Below are positions 1 to 14,367 of a stretch of DNA of 64,000 nucleotides, piece by piece (positions within the stretch are counted from its first letter, which is position 1; every line of letters starts with the position of its first letter). Source of the DNA: Nemopilema nomurai (taxonomy: Eukaryota; Cnidaria; Scyphozoa; Rhizostomeae; Rhizostomatidae); the NCBI GenBank assembly GCA_003864495.1, contig ML133402.1, forward strand, positions 640,614 through 704,613, read 5' to 3'. The position numbers were made by a program, and so were the translations under genes. Below the pieces are notes generated by a model that saw only the letters and a program-made list of their open reading frames with translations, was not told the DNA's origin and did no database searches.

Positions 1-3000
1 TGGGGTTTTTAGCACCAAAACGACTCTGGCATGAAAAGGAGGCAAGGACGAAAACAAGGCCAAAACAAAACGAGGCTGGGTTTTAGCACTAAAACGAGTC
101 TAGCGTGGAAACGAGGGAAGGACGAAAACGAGGCTAAAGGGAAAACGTGACTGTGGTTTTTAGCACCAAAACGAGTTTAGCATGGAAACGAGGCATGGAC
201 GAAAAAGAGGCTAAAACGAAAACGAGGCTAGGGCTTTAGCACCAAAAAGAGTTAGGCATGGAAACGAGAGAGGAAAAAAACGAGGATAAAACGAAAACGA
301 GTTGGTTTCTAGCACCAAAACGAGTCTAGCATGGAAATGAGGCAAGGAGGAAAACGAGGCTAGAACGAAATTGAGGTTAAGACTTTAGCACGAATCGCGG
401 CAAACATGGAAACGAGGCAATGACAAAACGGGGCTTAAACGAAAACGAGATTAGGTCTTTTAGCTCCAACTTGAGGCTAGCATGCAAACGAGGCAAGAAC
501 AAAACGGGGCTGAAGGGAAAACGAGGATAAGGTTTTGAGCACCAAAACGAGTTTAGCATGGAAACGAGGCAAGGACGAAAACAAGGCTAAATTGAAAACG
601 AGGCTGAAGTTTTTTGCACCAAATCGAGTTTAGCATGGAAACGAGGCATGGACGAAAAAGAGACTAAAACGAAAACAAGGCTGGGGTTTTTAGCACCAAA
701 AGGAGGCTAGCATGGAAACGAGGCAAGAACAAAACAAGGCTGAAGCGAGAACGCGGCCCAAGTTTTTAGCACCAAAACGAGTCTAGCATGGAAACGAGGC
801 AAGGACAAAAACGAAGCTAAAACAAAAATGAGGCTGGGTTTTTCACCAAAACGACTCTGGCATGAAAAGGAGGCAAGGACGAAAACAAGGCCAAAACAAA
901 AACGAGGCTGGGGTTTTTAGCAATAAAACGAGGCTAGCATGGAAACGAGGGAAGGAAGAAAATGAGGCTAAAGAGAAAACGTGACTGTAGTTTTTAGCAC
1001 CAAAACGAGTTTAGCATGGAAACGAGGCAAGGACGAAAACGAGGCTAAATTGAAAACGAGGCTGAAGTTTTTAGCGCCAAAACGAGTTTAGCATGGAAAC
1101 GAGGCATGGACGAAAAAGAGGCTAAAACGAAAACGAGTTTGCGGTTTTTAGCACCAAAACGAGTCTGGCATGAAAACGAGGCAAGGAGGAAAACAAGGCC
1201 AAAACAAAAACCAGGCTGGGGTTTTTAGCACCAAAACGAGTTTAGCATGGAAACGAGGCATGGACGAAAAAGAGGCTAAAACGAAAACGAGGCTGGGGTT
1301 TTTAGCACCAAAACGAGTCTGGCATGAAAACGGGGCAAGGAGGAAAACAAGGCCAAAACAAAAACGAGGCTGGGGTTTTTAGCACTAAAACGAGTCTAGC
1401 ATGGAAACGAGGGAAGGACGAAAACGAGGCTAAAGGGAAAACGTGACTGTGGTTTTTAGCACCAAAACGAGTTTAGCATGGAAACGAGGCATGGACGAAA
1501 GAGAGGCTAAAACGAAAACGAGGCTAGGGCTTTTAGCACCAAATAGAGTTAGGCATGGAAACGACAGAGGGAAAAAAACGAGGATAAAACGAAAACGAGT
1601 CTGTGGTTTCTAGCACCAAAACGAGTCTAGCATGGAAATGAGGCAAGGAGGAAAACGAGGCTAGAACGAAATTGAGGTTAAGACTTTTAGCACCGAATCG
1701 CGGCAAGCATGGAAACGAGGCAATGACAAAACGGGGCTTAAACGAAAACGAGATTAGGTCTTTTAGCACCAACTTGAGGCTAGCTTGCAAACGAGGCAAG
1801 AACAAAACGGGGCTGAAGCGAAAACGAGGATAAGGTTTTGAGCACCAAATCGAGGCTAGCATGGAAACGAACAAAGGATAAAAACGAGGCTAAAACGAAA
1901 ACGAGGCTGGGTTTTTAGCACAAAAAGGAGGCTAGCATGGAAACGAGGCAAGGACGAAAACAAGGCCAAACAAAAACGAGGCTGGGGTTTTTAGCAATAA
2001 AACGAGGCTAGCATGGAAACGAGGGAAGGAAGAAAATGAGGCTAAAGAGAAAACGTGACTGTAGTTTTTAGCACCAAAACGAGTTTAGCATGGAAACGAG
2101 GCAAGGACGAAAACGAGGCTAAATTGGAAACGAGGCTGAAGTTTTTAGCGCCAAAACGAGTTTAGCATGGAAACGAGGCATGGACGAAAAAGAGGCTAAA
2201 ACGAAAACGAGTCTGCGGTTTTTAGCACCAAAACGAGTCTGGCATGAAAACGAGGCAAGGAGGAAAACAAGGCCAAAACAAAAAACAGGCTGGGGTTTTT
2301 AGCACTAAAACGAGTCTAGCATGGAAACGAGGCAAGGAAGAAAACGAGGCTAAAGGGAAAACGAGGCTGGGGTTTTTAGCACTGAAACGAGGCTAGCATG
2401 GAAACGAGGCATGGACGAAAAAGAGGCTAAAACGAAAACGAGTCTGCGGTTTTTAGCACCAAAACGAGTCTAGCATGAAAACGAGGCAAGGAGGAAAACA
2501 AGGCCAAACCAAAAACCAGGCTGGGGTTTTAAGCACTAAAACGAGTCTAGCATGGAAACGAGGCAAGGAAGAAAACGAGGCTAAAGGGAAAACGAGGCTG
2601 GGGTTTTTAGCACTGAAATGAGGCTAGCATGGAAACGAGGGAAGGACGAAAATGAGGCTAAAAAAAAATGAGGCTGGGGTTTTTAGCACCAAAATGACTC
2701 TGGCATGAAAAGGAGGCAAGTTCGAAAACAAGGCCAAAACAAAAACAAGGCTGGGGTTTTTAGCACTAAAACGAGGCTAGCATGGAAACGAGGGAAGGAC
2801 GAAAACGGGGCTAAAAGAAAACGAGGCTAGGTCTTTTAGCACAAAGCGAAAACGAGACAAGGGTTTTGGCACCAAAATGAGGCTAGCATTGAAAAGAGGC
2901 AAGGACAAAAACGAGGCTAAAATGAAAACAAGGCTATGGTCTTTAGCACCATATCGAGGCTAGCACGAAAACGAGGCAAGGAAGAAAACAGGGCTACACG

Positions 3001-6000
3001 AAAACGAGGCTGAATATTTTAGCACCAAGTCGAGGCTAGCATGGAAACGAGACTAGGACAAAAACAGGGCTTAAACGAAAATGACATTAGGTCTCTTAGC
3101 ACCAACTTAAAACAAAAATGAGGCTTGGGTTTTTAGCACTAAAACGAGGCTAGCATTGAAACGAGGGAAGGACAAAAACGAGGCTAAAGGGAAAACGAGA
3201 CTGTGGTTTTTAGCACCTAAAGAAGCTAGCATGGAAACGAGGCATGGCGAAAACGAGCTAGAACGAAAACGAGATGAAGCTTTTAGCACCAATAAAAGTC
3301 TTGCATGGAAACGAGGCAAGGATGAAAACGAGCTAAAATGAAAACAACGCAGGGGTTTTAGCACCAAAACGAGTCTAGAATGGAAATGAGGCAAGGAGGA
3401 AAATGAGGCTAGAACGAAATTGAGGTTAAGACTTTTAGCACCGAATCGTGGCAAGCATGGAAACGAGGCAATGACAAAAACGGGGCTTAAACGAAAACGA
3501 GATTAGGTCTTTTAGCACCAACTTGAGGCTAGCATGCAAACGAGGCAAGAACAAAACGGGCTGAAGCGAAAACGAGGATAAGGTTTTGAGCACCAAATCG
3601 AGGCTAGCATGGAAACGAACAAAGGATAAAAACGAGCTAAAACGAAAACGAGGCTGGGTTTTTAGCACCAAAACGAGTTTAGCATGGAAACGAGGCAAGG
3701 ACGAAAACGAGGCTAAATTGAAAACGACGCTGAAGTTTATAGCACCAAAACGAGTTTAACATGGAAACGAGGCAAGGACGAAAACGAGGCTAAATTGAAA
3801 ACGAGGCTGGGGTTTTCAGCTCTAAAACGAGGCTAGCATGGAAACGAGAAAGGGAAGAAAACGAGGCTAAAAGGAAAACGAGACTTTGGGTTTTAGCACC
3901 AAGACGAGTCTAGCATGGAAACGAGGAAAGGACAAAAACGAGACTAAAACGAAAATGAGGCTGGGGTTTTTAGCACCAAAACGACTCTGGCATGAAAACG
4001 AGGCAAGGACGAAAACAAGGCCAAAACCAAAAGCGCGGCTGGGGTTTTTAGCAATAAAACGAGGCTAGCATGGAAACGAAGGAAGGACGAAAACGAGGCT
4101 AAAGGGAAAACGTGACTGTGGTTTTTAGCACCAAAACGAGTTTAGCATGGAAACGAGGCAAGGACGAAAACGAGGCTAAATTGAAAACGAGGCTGAAGTT
4201 TATAGCACCAAAACGAGTTTAGCAAGGAAACGAGGCAAGGACAAAAACGAAGCTAAAACAAAAATGAGGCTGGGGTTTTTAGCACCAAAACGACTCTGGC
4301 ATGAAAAGGAGGCAAGGACGAAAACAAGGCCAAAACAAAAACGAGGCTGGGGTTTTTAGCAATAAAACGAGGCTAGCATGGAAACAAGGCATGGACGAAA
4401 AAGAGGCTAAAAGAAAACGAGGCTAGGTCTTTTAGCACAAAGCGAAAACGAGACAAGGGTTTTGGCACCAAAATGAGGCTAGCATTGAAAAGAGGCAAGG
4501 ACACAAACGAGGCTAAAATGAAAACAAGGCTATGGTCTTTAGCACCATACCGAGGCTAGCACGGAAACGAGGCAAGGAAGAAAACAGGGCTACACGAAAA
4601 CGAGGCTGAATATTTTAGCACCAAGTCGAGGCTAGCATGGAAACGAGGCAAGGACGAAAACAAGGCCAAAACCAAAAACGAGGCTGGGGTTTTTAGCAAT
4701 AAAACGAGGCTAGCATGGAAACGAGGGAAGGACAAAAACGAGGCTAAATGGGAAATTGTACTGTGGTTTTTAGCACCAAAACGAGTTTAGCACGGAAACG
4801 AGGCAAGGACGAAAACGAGGCTAAATTGATAACGAGGCTGAAGTTTTTAGCACCAAAACGAGTTTAGCATAGAAACGAGGGAAGGACGAAAAGGGGGCTA
4901 AAAGAAAACGAGGCTGGGGTTTTTAGCAATAAAACGAGGCTAGCATGGAAACGAGGGAAGGACGAAAACGAGGCTAAATGGGAAATTGTGACTGTGGTTT
5001 TTAGCACCAAAACGAGTTTAGCACGGAAACGAGGCAAGGACGAAAACGAGGCTAAATTGATAATGAGGCTGAAGTTTTTAGCACCAAAACGAGTTTAGCA
5101 TGGAAACGAGGGAAGGACGAAAAGGGGGCTAAAAGAAAACGAGGCTAGGTCTTTTAGCACAAAGCGAAAACGAGACTAGGGTTTTGGCACCAAAATGAGG
5201 CTAGCATTGAAAAGAGGCAAGGACACAAACAGGGCTTAAACCAAAATGAGGTAGGTCTCTTAGCACCAACTTGAGGCTAGCATGCAAACGAGGCTAGGAC
5301 AAAAGCGGGGCTGAAGCAAAAACGAGGATTAAGTTTTTACCACCAAAATGAGGCTAGCATAGAAACAAGGCTTGGACAAAAACGAGGCAAAACCGAAAAC
5401 GAGGCTAGGGCTTTTAGCACCAAATAGAGGCATGGAAACGAGAGAGGGAAAATAATGAGGATAAAACGAAAACGAGTCTGTGGTTTTTAGCACCAAAACG
5501 AGTCTAGCATGGAAACGAGGCATGGCGAAAACGAGGCTAGAACGAAAACAAGATTGAAGTTTTTAGCACCAAGACAAGTCTTGCATGGAAACGAGGCAAG
5601 GATGAAAACGAGGCTAAAATGAAAACAACGCAGGGGTTTTAGCACCAAAACGAGTCTAGAATGGAAATGAGGCAAGGAGGAAAACGAGGCTAGAACGAAA
5701 TTGAGGTTAAGACTTTTAGCACCGAATCGCGGCAAGCATGGAAACGAGGCAATGACAAAAACGGGGTTTAAACGAAAACGAGATTAGGTCTTTTAGCACC
5801 AACTTGAGGCTAGCATGCAAACGAGGCAAGAACAAAACGGGGCTGAAGCGAAAACGAGGATAAGGTTTTGAGCACCAAATTGAGGCTAGCATGACAACGA
5901 TCAAAGGATAAAAACGAGGCTAAAACGAAAACGAGGCTGGGTTTTTAGCACAAAAAGGAGGCTAGCATGGAAACGAACAAAGGATAAAAACGAGGCTAAA

Positions 6001-7388
6001 ACGAAAACGAGGCTGGGGTTTTTAGCACCAAAACGAGTTTAGCATGGAAACGAGGCAAGGACGAAAACGAGGCTAAATTGAAAACGAGGCTAAAGTTTTT
6101 TGCACCAAAACGAGTTTAGCATGGAAACGAGGCATGGACGAAAACGAGGCTAAAGGGAAATCGTGACTGTGGTTTTTAGCACCAAAACGAGTTTAGCATG
6201 GAAACGAGGCAAGGACGAAAACGAGGCTAAATTGAAAACGAGGCTGAAGTTTTTAGCGCCAAAACGAGTTTAGCATGGAAACGAGGCATGGACGAAAAAG
6301 AGGCTAAAACGAAAACGAGTCTGCGGTTTTTAGCACCAAAACGAGTCTGGCATGAAAAGGAGGCAAGGAGGAAAACAAGGCCAAAACAAAAACGAGGCTG
6401 GGGTTTTTAGCACTAAAACGAGTCTAGCATGGAAACGAGGGAAGGACGAAAACGAGGCTAAAGGGAAAACGAGGCTGGGGTTTTTAGCACTGAAACGAGG
6501 CTAGCATGGAAACGAGGGAAGGACGAAAATGAGGCTAAAACAAAAATGAGGCTGGGGTTTTTAGCACCAAAACGACTCTGGCATGAAAACGAGGACAGGA
6601 CGAAAGCGAAGCAAAAAGAAAATGAGGCTGGAGTTTTTAGCACCAAAACGACTCTGGCATGAAAACGAGGCAAGGAGGAAAATAAGGCTAAAACCAAAAC
6701 GAGGCTGGGGTTTTTAGCACTAAAACGAGTCTAGCATGGAAACGAGGCAAGGAAGAAAACGAGGCTAAAGGGAAAACGAGGCTGGGGTTTTTAGCACTGA
6801 AACGAGGCTAGCATGGAAACGAGGGGACGAAAATGAGGCTAAAACAAAAATGAGGCTGGGTTTTAGCACCAAAACGACTCTGGCATGAAAAGGAGGCAAG
6901 GACGAAAACAAGGCCAAAACAAAAACAAGGCTGGGGTTTTTAGCACTAAAACGAGGCTAGCATGGAAACGAGGGAAGGACGAAAACGGGGCGAAAAGAAA
7001 ACGAGGCTAGGTCTTTTAGCACAAAGCGAAAACGAGACAAGGGTTTTGGCACCAAAATGAGGCTAGCATTGAAAAGAGGCAAGGACAAAAACGAGGCTAA
7101 AATGAAAACAAGGCTGTGGTCTTTAGCACCATATCGAGGCTAGCACGAAAACGAGGCAAGGAAGAAAACAGGGCTACACGAAAACGAGGCTGAATATTTT
7201 AGCACCAAGTCGAGGCTAGCATGGAAACGAGACTAGGAAAAAAAAAATCTTAAACGAAAATGAGGTTAGGTCTCTTAGCACCAACTTAAAACAAAAATGA
7301 GGCTTGGGTTTTTAGCACTAAAACGAGGCTAGCATTGAAACGAGGGAAGGACAAAAACGAGGCTAAAGGGAAAACGAGACTGTGGTTT

Positions 7389-8060
7389 TTAGCACCTAAA
7401 AGAAGCTAGCATGGAAACGAGGCATGGCGAAAACGAGGCTAGAACGAAAACGAGATTGAAGCTTTTAGCACCAATAAAAGTCTTGCATGGAAACGAGGCA
7501 AGGATGAAAACGAGGCTAAAATGAAAACAACGCAGGGGTTTTAGCACCAAAACGAGTCTAGAATGGAAATGAGGCAAGGAGGAAAACGAGGCTAGAACGA
7601 AATTGAGGTTAAGACTTTTAGCACCGAATCGTGGCAAGCATGGAAACGAGGCAATGACAAAAACGGGGCTTAAACGAAAACGAGATTAGATCTTTTAGCA
7701 CCAACTTGAGGCTAGCATGCAAACGAGGCAAGAACAAAACGGGGCTGAAGCGAAAACGAGGATAAGGTTTTGAGCACCAAATCGAGGCTAGCATGGAAAA
7801 GAACAAAGGATAAAAACGAGGCTAAAACGAAAACGAGGCTGGGTTTTTAGCACCAAAACGAGTTTAGCATGGAAACGAGGCAAGGACGAAAACGAGGCTA
7901 AATTGAAAACGAGGCTGAAGTTTATAGCACCAAAACGAGTTTAGCATGGAAACGAGGCAAGGACGAAAACGAGGCTAAATTGAAAACGAGGCTGGGGTTT
8001 TCAGCTCTAAAACGAGGCTAGCATGGAAACGAGAAAGGGAAGAAAACGAGGCTAAAAGGA
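7389..8060 (+). repeat. Higher-order repeat unit copy (with 9809 and 11635)
   Basis: Starting at the monomer AGCACCTAAAAGAAGCTAGC, this stretch matches 9809-10480 and 11635-12305 with very few differences. Similarity extends upstream too: the monomer with GGACGAAAGCGAAGC lies near 6600, 9020 and 10850. Spacing between copies is 2420 bp and then 1826 bp. Confidence 0.75.
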
Positions 8061-9808
8061 AAACGAGACTTTGGGTTTTAGCACCAAGACGAGTCTAGCA
8101 TGGAAACGAGGAAAGGACAAAAACGAGACTAAAACGAAAATGAGGCTGGGGTTTTTAGCACCAAAACGACTCTGGCATGAAAACGAGGCAAGGACGAAAA
8201 CAAGGCCAAAACCAAAAGCGAGGCTGGGGTTTTTAGCAATAAAACGAGGCTAGCATGGAAACGAAGGAAGGACGAAAACGAGGCTAAAGGGAAAACGTGA
8301 CTGTGGTTTTTAGCACCAAAACGAGTTTAGCATGGAAACGAGGCAAGGACTAAAACGAGGCTAAATTGAAAACGAGGCTGAAGTTTATAGCACCAAAACG
8401 AGTTTAGCAAGGAAACGAGGCAAGGACAAAAACGAAGCTAAAACAAAATGAGGCTGGGTTTTTAGCACCAAAACGACTCTGGCATGAAAAGGAGGCAAGG
8501 ACGAAAACAAGGCCAAAACAAAAACGAGGCTGGGTTTTTAGCATAAAACGAGCTAGCGTGGAAACGGGAAGGACGAAAACGAGGCTAAAGGAAAACGTGC
8601 TGTGGTTTTAGCACCAAAACGAGTTTAGCATGGAAACGAGGCAAGGACGAAAACGAGGCTAAATTGAAAACGAGGCTGAAGTTTATAGCACCAAAACGAG
8701 TTTAGCATGGAAACGAGGCATGGACGAAAAAGAGGCTAAAAAGAAAATGAGGCTGGAGTTTTTAGCACCAAAACGACTCTGGCATGAAAACGAGGCAAGG
8801 AGGAAAACAAGGCCAAAACCAAAACGGCTGGGGTTTTAGCACTAAAACGAGTCTAGCATGGAAACGAGGCAAGGAAGAAACGAGGCTAAAGGGAAAACGA
8901 GGCTGGGGTTTTTAGCACTGAAACGAGGCTAGCATGGAAACGAGGAAGGACGAAAATGAGGCTAAAACAAAAATGAGGCTGGGGTTTTTAGCACCAAAAC
9001 GACTCTGGCATGAAAACGAGAGAGGACGAAAGCGAAGCAAAAGAAAATGAGGCTGAGTTTTTAGCACCAAAACGACTCTGGCATGAAAACGAGACAAGGA
9101 GGAAAATAAGGCCAAAACCAAAACGAGGCTGGGGTTTTAGCACTAAAACGAGTCTAGCATGGAAACGAGGCAAGAAGAAAACGAGGCTAAAGGGAAAACG
9201 AGGCTGGGTTTTTAGCACTGAAACGAGGCTAGCATGGAAACGAGGGAAGACGAAAATGAGGCTAAAACAAAAATGAGGCTGGGGTTTTTAGCACCAAAAC
9301 GACTCTGGCATGAAAAGGAGGCAAGGACGAAAACAAGGCCAAAACAAAAACAAGGCTGGGTTTTTAGCACTAAAACGAGGCTAGCATGGAAACGAGGGAA
9401 GGACGAAAACGGGGCGAAAAGAAAACGAGGCTAGGTCTTTTAGCACAAAGCGAAAACGAGACAAGGGTTTTGGCACCAAAATGAGGCTAGCATTGAAAAG
9501 AGGCAAGGACAAAACGAGGCTAAATGAAAACAAGGCTGTGGTCTTTAGCACCATATCGAGCTAGCACGAAAACGAGGCAAGAAGGAAAACTGGCTACACG
9601 AAAACGAGCTGAATATTTTAGCACCAAGTCGAGGCTAGCATGGAAACGAGACTAGGACAAAAACAGGGCTTAAACGAAAATGAGGTTAGGTCTCTTAGCA
9701 CCAACTTAAAACAAAAATGAGGCTTGGGTTTTTAGCACTAAAACGAGGCTAGCATTGAAACGAGGGAAGGACAAAAACGAGGCTAAAGGGAAAACGAGAC
9801 TGTGGTTT

Positions 9809-10480
9809 TTAGCACCTAAAAGAAGCTAGCATGGAAACGAGGCATGGCGAAAACGAGGCTAGAACGAAAACGAGATTGAAGCTTTTAGCACCAATAAAAG
9901 TCTTGCATGGAAACGAGGCAAGGATGAAAACGAGGCTAAAATGAAAACAACGCAGGGGTTTTAGCACCAAAACGAGTCTAGAATGGAAATGAGGCAAGGA
10001 GGAAAACGAGGCTAGAACGAAATTGAGGTTAAGACTTTTAGCACCGAATCGTGGCAAGCATGGAAACGAGGCAATGACAAAAACGGGGCTTAAACGAAAA
10101 CGAGATTAGATCTTTTAGCACCAACTTGAGGCTAGCATGCAAACGAGGCAAGAACAAAACGGGGCTGAAGCGAAAACGAGGATAAGGTTTTGAGCACCAA
10201 ATCGAGGCTAGCATGGAAAAGAACAAAGGATAAAAACGAGGCTAAAACGAAAACGAGGCTGGGTTTTTAGCACCAAAACGAGTTTAGCATGGAAACGAGG
10301 CAAGGACGAAAACGAGGCTAAATTGAAAACGAGGCTGAAGTTTATAGCACCAAAACGAGTTTAGCATGGAAACGAGGCAAGGACGAAAACGAGGCTAAAT
10401 TGAAAACGAGGCTGGGGTTTTCAGCTCTAAAACGAGGCTAGCATGGAAACGAGAAAGGGAAAGATAACGAGGCTAAAAGG
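9809..10480 (+). repeat. Higher-order repeat unit copy
   Basis: Nearly identical to 7389-8060. Just after it, at AAAGGAAAACGAGG (about 10480), it jumps to sequence equivalent to about 8660, skipping roughly eight monomers. The jump explains why the spacing drops from 2420 to 1826 bp. Confidence 0.75.
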
Positions 10481-11634
10481 AAAACGAGGCTGAAGTTTAT
10501 AGCACCAAAACGAGTTTAGCATGGAAACGAGGCATGGACGAAAAAGAGGCTAAAAAGAAAATGAGGCTGGAGTTTTTAGCACCAAAACGACTCTGGCATG
10601 AAAACGAGGCAAGGAGGAAAACAAGGCCAAAACCAAAACGAGGCTGGGGTTTTTAGCACTAAAACGAGTCTAGCATGGAAACGAGGCAAGGAAGAAAACG
10701 AGGCTAAAGGGAAAACGAGGCTGGGGTTTTTAGCACTGAAACGAGGCTAGCATGGAAACGAGGGAAGGACGAAAATGAGGCTAAAACAAAAATGAGGCTG
10801 GGGTTTTTAGCACCAAAACGACTCTGGCATGAAAACGAGGAGAGGACGAAAGCGAAGCAAAAAGAAAATGAGGCTGGAGTTTTTAGCACCAAAACGACTC
10901 TGGCATGAAAACGAGGCAAGGAAAATAAGGCCAAAACCAAAACGAGGCTGGGGTTTTTAGCACTAAAACGAGTCTAGCATGGAAACGAGGCAAGGAAGAA
11001 AACGAGGCTAAAGGGAAAACGAGGCTGGGGTTTTTAGCACTGAAACGAGGCTAGCATGGAAACGAGGGAAGGACGAAAATGAGGCTAAAACAAAAATGAG
11101 GCTGGGGTTTTTAGCACCAAAACGACTCTGGCATGAAAAGGAGGCAAGGACGAAAACAAGGCCAAAACAAAAACAAGGCTGGGGTTTTTAGCACTAAAAC
11201 GAGGCTAGCATGGAAACGAGGGAAGGACGAAAACGGGGCGAAAAGAAAACGAGGCTAGGTCTTTTAGCACAAAGCGAAAACGAGACAAGGGTTTGGCACC
11301 AAAATGAGGCTAGCATTGAAAAGAGGCAAGGACAAAACGAGGCTAAAATGAAAACAAGGCTGTGGTCTTTAGCACCATATCGAGGCTAGCACGAAAACGA
11401 GGCAAGGAAGAAAACAGGGCTACACGAAAACGAGGCTGAATATTTTAGCACCAAGTCGAGGCTAGCATGGAAACGAGACTAGGACAAAAACAGGGCTTAA
11501 ACGAAAATGAGGTTAGGTCTCTTAGCACCAACTTAAAACAAAAATGAGGCTTGGGTTTTTAGCACTAAAACGAGGCTAGCATTGAAACGAGGAAGGACAA
11601 AAACGAGGCTAAAGGGAAAACGAGACTGTGGTTT

Positions 11635-12305
11635 TTAGCACCTAAAAGAAGCTAGCATGGAAACGAGGCATGGCGAAAACGAGGCTAGAACGAAAACGAG
11701 ATTGAAGCTTTTAGCACCAATAAAAGTCTTGCATGGAAACGAGGCAAGGATGAAAACGAGGCTAAAATGAAAACAACGCAGGGGTTTTAGCACCAAAACG
11801 AGTCTAGAATGGAAATGAGGCAAGGAGGAAAACGAGGCTAGAACGAAATTGAGGTTAAGACTTTTAGCACCGAATCGTGGCAAGCATGGAAACGAGGCAA
11901 TGACAAAAACGGGGCTTAAACAAAAACGAGATTAGATCTTTTAGCACCAACTTGAGGCTAGCATGCAAACGAGGCAAGAACAAAACGGGGCTGAAGCAAA
12001 AACGAGGATAAGGTTTTGAGCACCAAATCGAGGCTAGCATGGAAAAGAACAAAGGATAAAAACGAGGCTAAAACGAAAACGAGGCTGGGTTTTAGCACCA
12101 AAACGAGTTTAGCATGGAAACGAGGCAAGGACGAAAACGAGGCTAAATTGAAAACGAGGCTGAAGTTTATAGCACCAAAACGAGTTTAGCATGGAAACGA
12201 GGCAAGGACGAAAACGAGGCTAAATTGAAAACGAGGCTGGGGTTTTCAGCTCTAAAACGAGGCTAGCATGGAAACGAGAAAGGGAAAGATAACGAGGCTA
12301 AAAGG
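11635..12305 (+). repeat. Higher-order repeat unit copy
   Basis: Nearly identical to 9809-10480, sharing the private variant GGGAAAGATAACG (about 12286, also 10456). Downstream, however, it continues like 8060 onward (GAGACTTTGGGTTTTAGC). It thus combines a private variant of one copy with the downstream order of another, as expected from exchange between units. Confidence 0.75.
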
Positions 12306-14364
12306 AAAACGAGACTTTGGGTTTTAGCACCAAGACGAGTCTAGCATGGAAACGAGGAAAGGACAAAAACGAGACTAAAACGAAAATGAGGCTGGGGTTT
12401 TTAGCACCAAGACGACTCTGGCATGAAAAGGAGGCAAGGACGAAAACAAGGCCAAAACCAAAAGCGAGGCTGGGGTTTTTAGCAATAAAACGAGGCTAGC
12501 ATGGAAACGAAGGAAGGACGAAAACGAGGCTAAAGGGAAAACGTGACTGTGGTTTTTAGCACCAAAACGAGTTTAGCATGGAAACGAGGCAAGGACGAAA
12601 ACGAGGCTAAATTGAAAACGAGGCTGAAGTTTATAGCACCAAAACGAGTTTAGCATGGAAACGAGGGAAGGACGAAAACGGGGCTAAAAGAAAACGAGGC
12701 TAGGTCTTTTAGCACAAAGCGAAAACGATACTAGGGTTTTGGCACCAAAATGAGGCTAGCATTTTAAAGAGGCAAGGACACAAACGAGGCTAAAATGAAA
12801 ACAAGGCTATGGTCTTTAGCACCATATCGAGGCTAGCACGGAAACGAGGCAAGGAAGAAAACAGGGCTACACGAAAACGAGGCTGAATATTTTAGCACCA
12901 AGTCGAGGCTAGCATGGAAACGAGGCAAGGACGAAAACAAGGCCAAAACCAAAAACGAGGCTGGGGTTTTTAGCAATAAAACGAGGCTAGCATGGAAACG
13001 AGGGAAGGATGAAAACGAGGCTAAATGGGAAATTGTGACTTTGGTTTTAGCACTAAAACGAGTTTAGCATGGAAACGAGGGAAGGACGAAAACGGGGCTA
13101 AAAGATAACGAGGCTAGGTCTTTTAGCACAAAGCGAAAACGAGACTAGGGTTTTAGCACCAAAATGAGGCTAGCATTGAAAAGAGGCAAGGACACAAACG
13201 AGGCTAAAATGAAAACAAGGCTATGGTCTTTAGCACCATATCGAGGCTAGCACGGAAACGAGGCAAGGAAGAAAACAGGGCTACACGAAAACGAGGCTGA
13301 ATATTTTAGCACCAAGTCGAGGCTAGCATGGAAACGAGGCAAGGACGAAAACAAGGCCAAAACCAAAAACGAGGCTGGGGTTTTTAGCAATAAAACGAGG
13401 CTAGCATGGAAACGAAGGAAGGACGAAAACGAGGCTAAAGGGAAAACGTGACTGTGGTTTTTAGCACCAAAACGAGTTTAGCATATAAACGAGGCATGGC
13501 GAAAACGAGGCTAGAACGAAAACGAGATTGAAGCTTTTAGCACCAATAAAAGTCTTGCATGGAAACGAGGCAAGGATGAAAACGAGGCTAAAATGAAAAC
13601 AACGCAGGGGTTTTAGCACCAAAACGAGTCTAGAATGGAAATGAGGCAAGGAGGAAAACGAGGCTAGAACGAAATTGAGGTTAAGACTTTTAGCACCGAA
13701 TCGTGGCAAGCATGGAAACGAGGCAATGACAAAAACGGGGCTTAAACGAAAACGAGATTAGGTCTTTTAGCACCAACTTGAGGCTAGCATGCAAACGAGG
13801 CAAGAACAAAACGGGTCTGAAGCGAAAACGAGGATAAGGTTTTGAGCACCAAATCGAGGCTAGCATGGAAAAGAACAAAGGATAAAAACGAGGCTAAAAC
13901 GAAAACGAGGCTGGGGTTTTTAGCACCAAAACGACTCTGGCATGAAAAGGAGGCAAGGACGAAAACAAGGCCAAAACAAAAACGAGGCTGGGGTTTTTAG
14001 CAATAAAACGAGGCTAGCATGGAAACGAGGGAAGGACGAAAACGAGGCTAAAGGGAAAACGTGACTGTGGTTTTTAGCACCAAAACGAGTTTAGCATGGA
14101 AACGAGGGAAGGACGAAAACGAGGCTAAATTGAAAACGAGGCTGAAGTTTATAGCACCAAAACGAGTTTAGCATGGAAACGAGGCATGGACGAAAAAGAG
14201 GCTAAAATGAAAACGAGGCTGGGGTTTTAGCACCAAATCGAGTCTGGCATGAAAACGAGGCAAGGACGAAAACAAGGCCAAAACCAAAAGCGAGGCTGGG
14301 GTTTTTAGCAATAAAACGAGGCTAGCATGGAAACGAAGGAAGGACGAAAACGAGGCTAAATTGA

Positions 14365-14367
14365 TAA
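14365..14367. repeat. TAA target duplication, left edge of element 1
   Basis: The satellite reads ...CTAAATTGATAA here and then stops. Intact paralogs read GATAACGAGGCTAAAG, so the array is broken exactly after TAA. Confidence 0.75.

Larger units (their letters stand above)
1..14367 (+). repeat. 77-bp satellite array, left block
   Basis: The whole stretch is a head-to-tail array of a 77-bp monomer, about 186 copies, all in one orientation. A typical monomer runs from a G-rich/T5 start (GGGGTTTTTAGCACC) through a GCATGG motif to a last CGAGGC. Monomers differ by substitutions and are ordered in recurring blocks, so the array has higher-order structure. The similar segments beginning at 7389, 9809 and 11635 stay nearly identical for about 650 bp. 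The stretch 8440-9620 has many one-base deletions. No gene is visible; short open frames on either strand are repeat shadows. The array stops at the TAA of 14365-14367, where a mobile element is inserted. A centromeric or pericentromeric role is an inference from array type only. Confidence 0.97.

Noticed and set aside
1..14367. Many open frames of 60-170 codons on both strands of the satellite, with recurring hydrophobic (minus) or Lys/Arg-rich (plus) peptides
   Set aside because: They follow the 77-bp repeat, which shifts frame at each monomer; the same peptides recur wherever the monomer order recurs. No start context, domain or codon pattern suggests genes. The same holds for 20639-64000.
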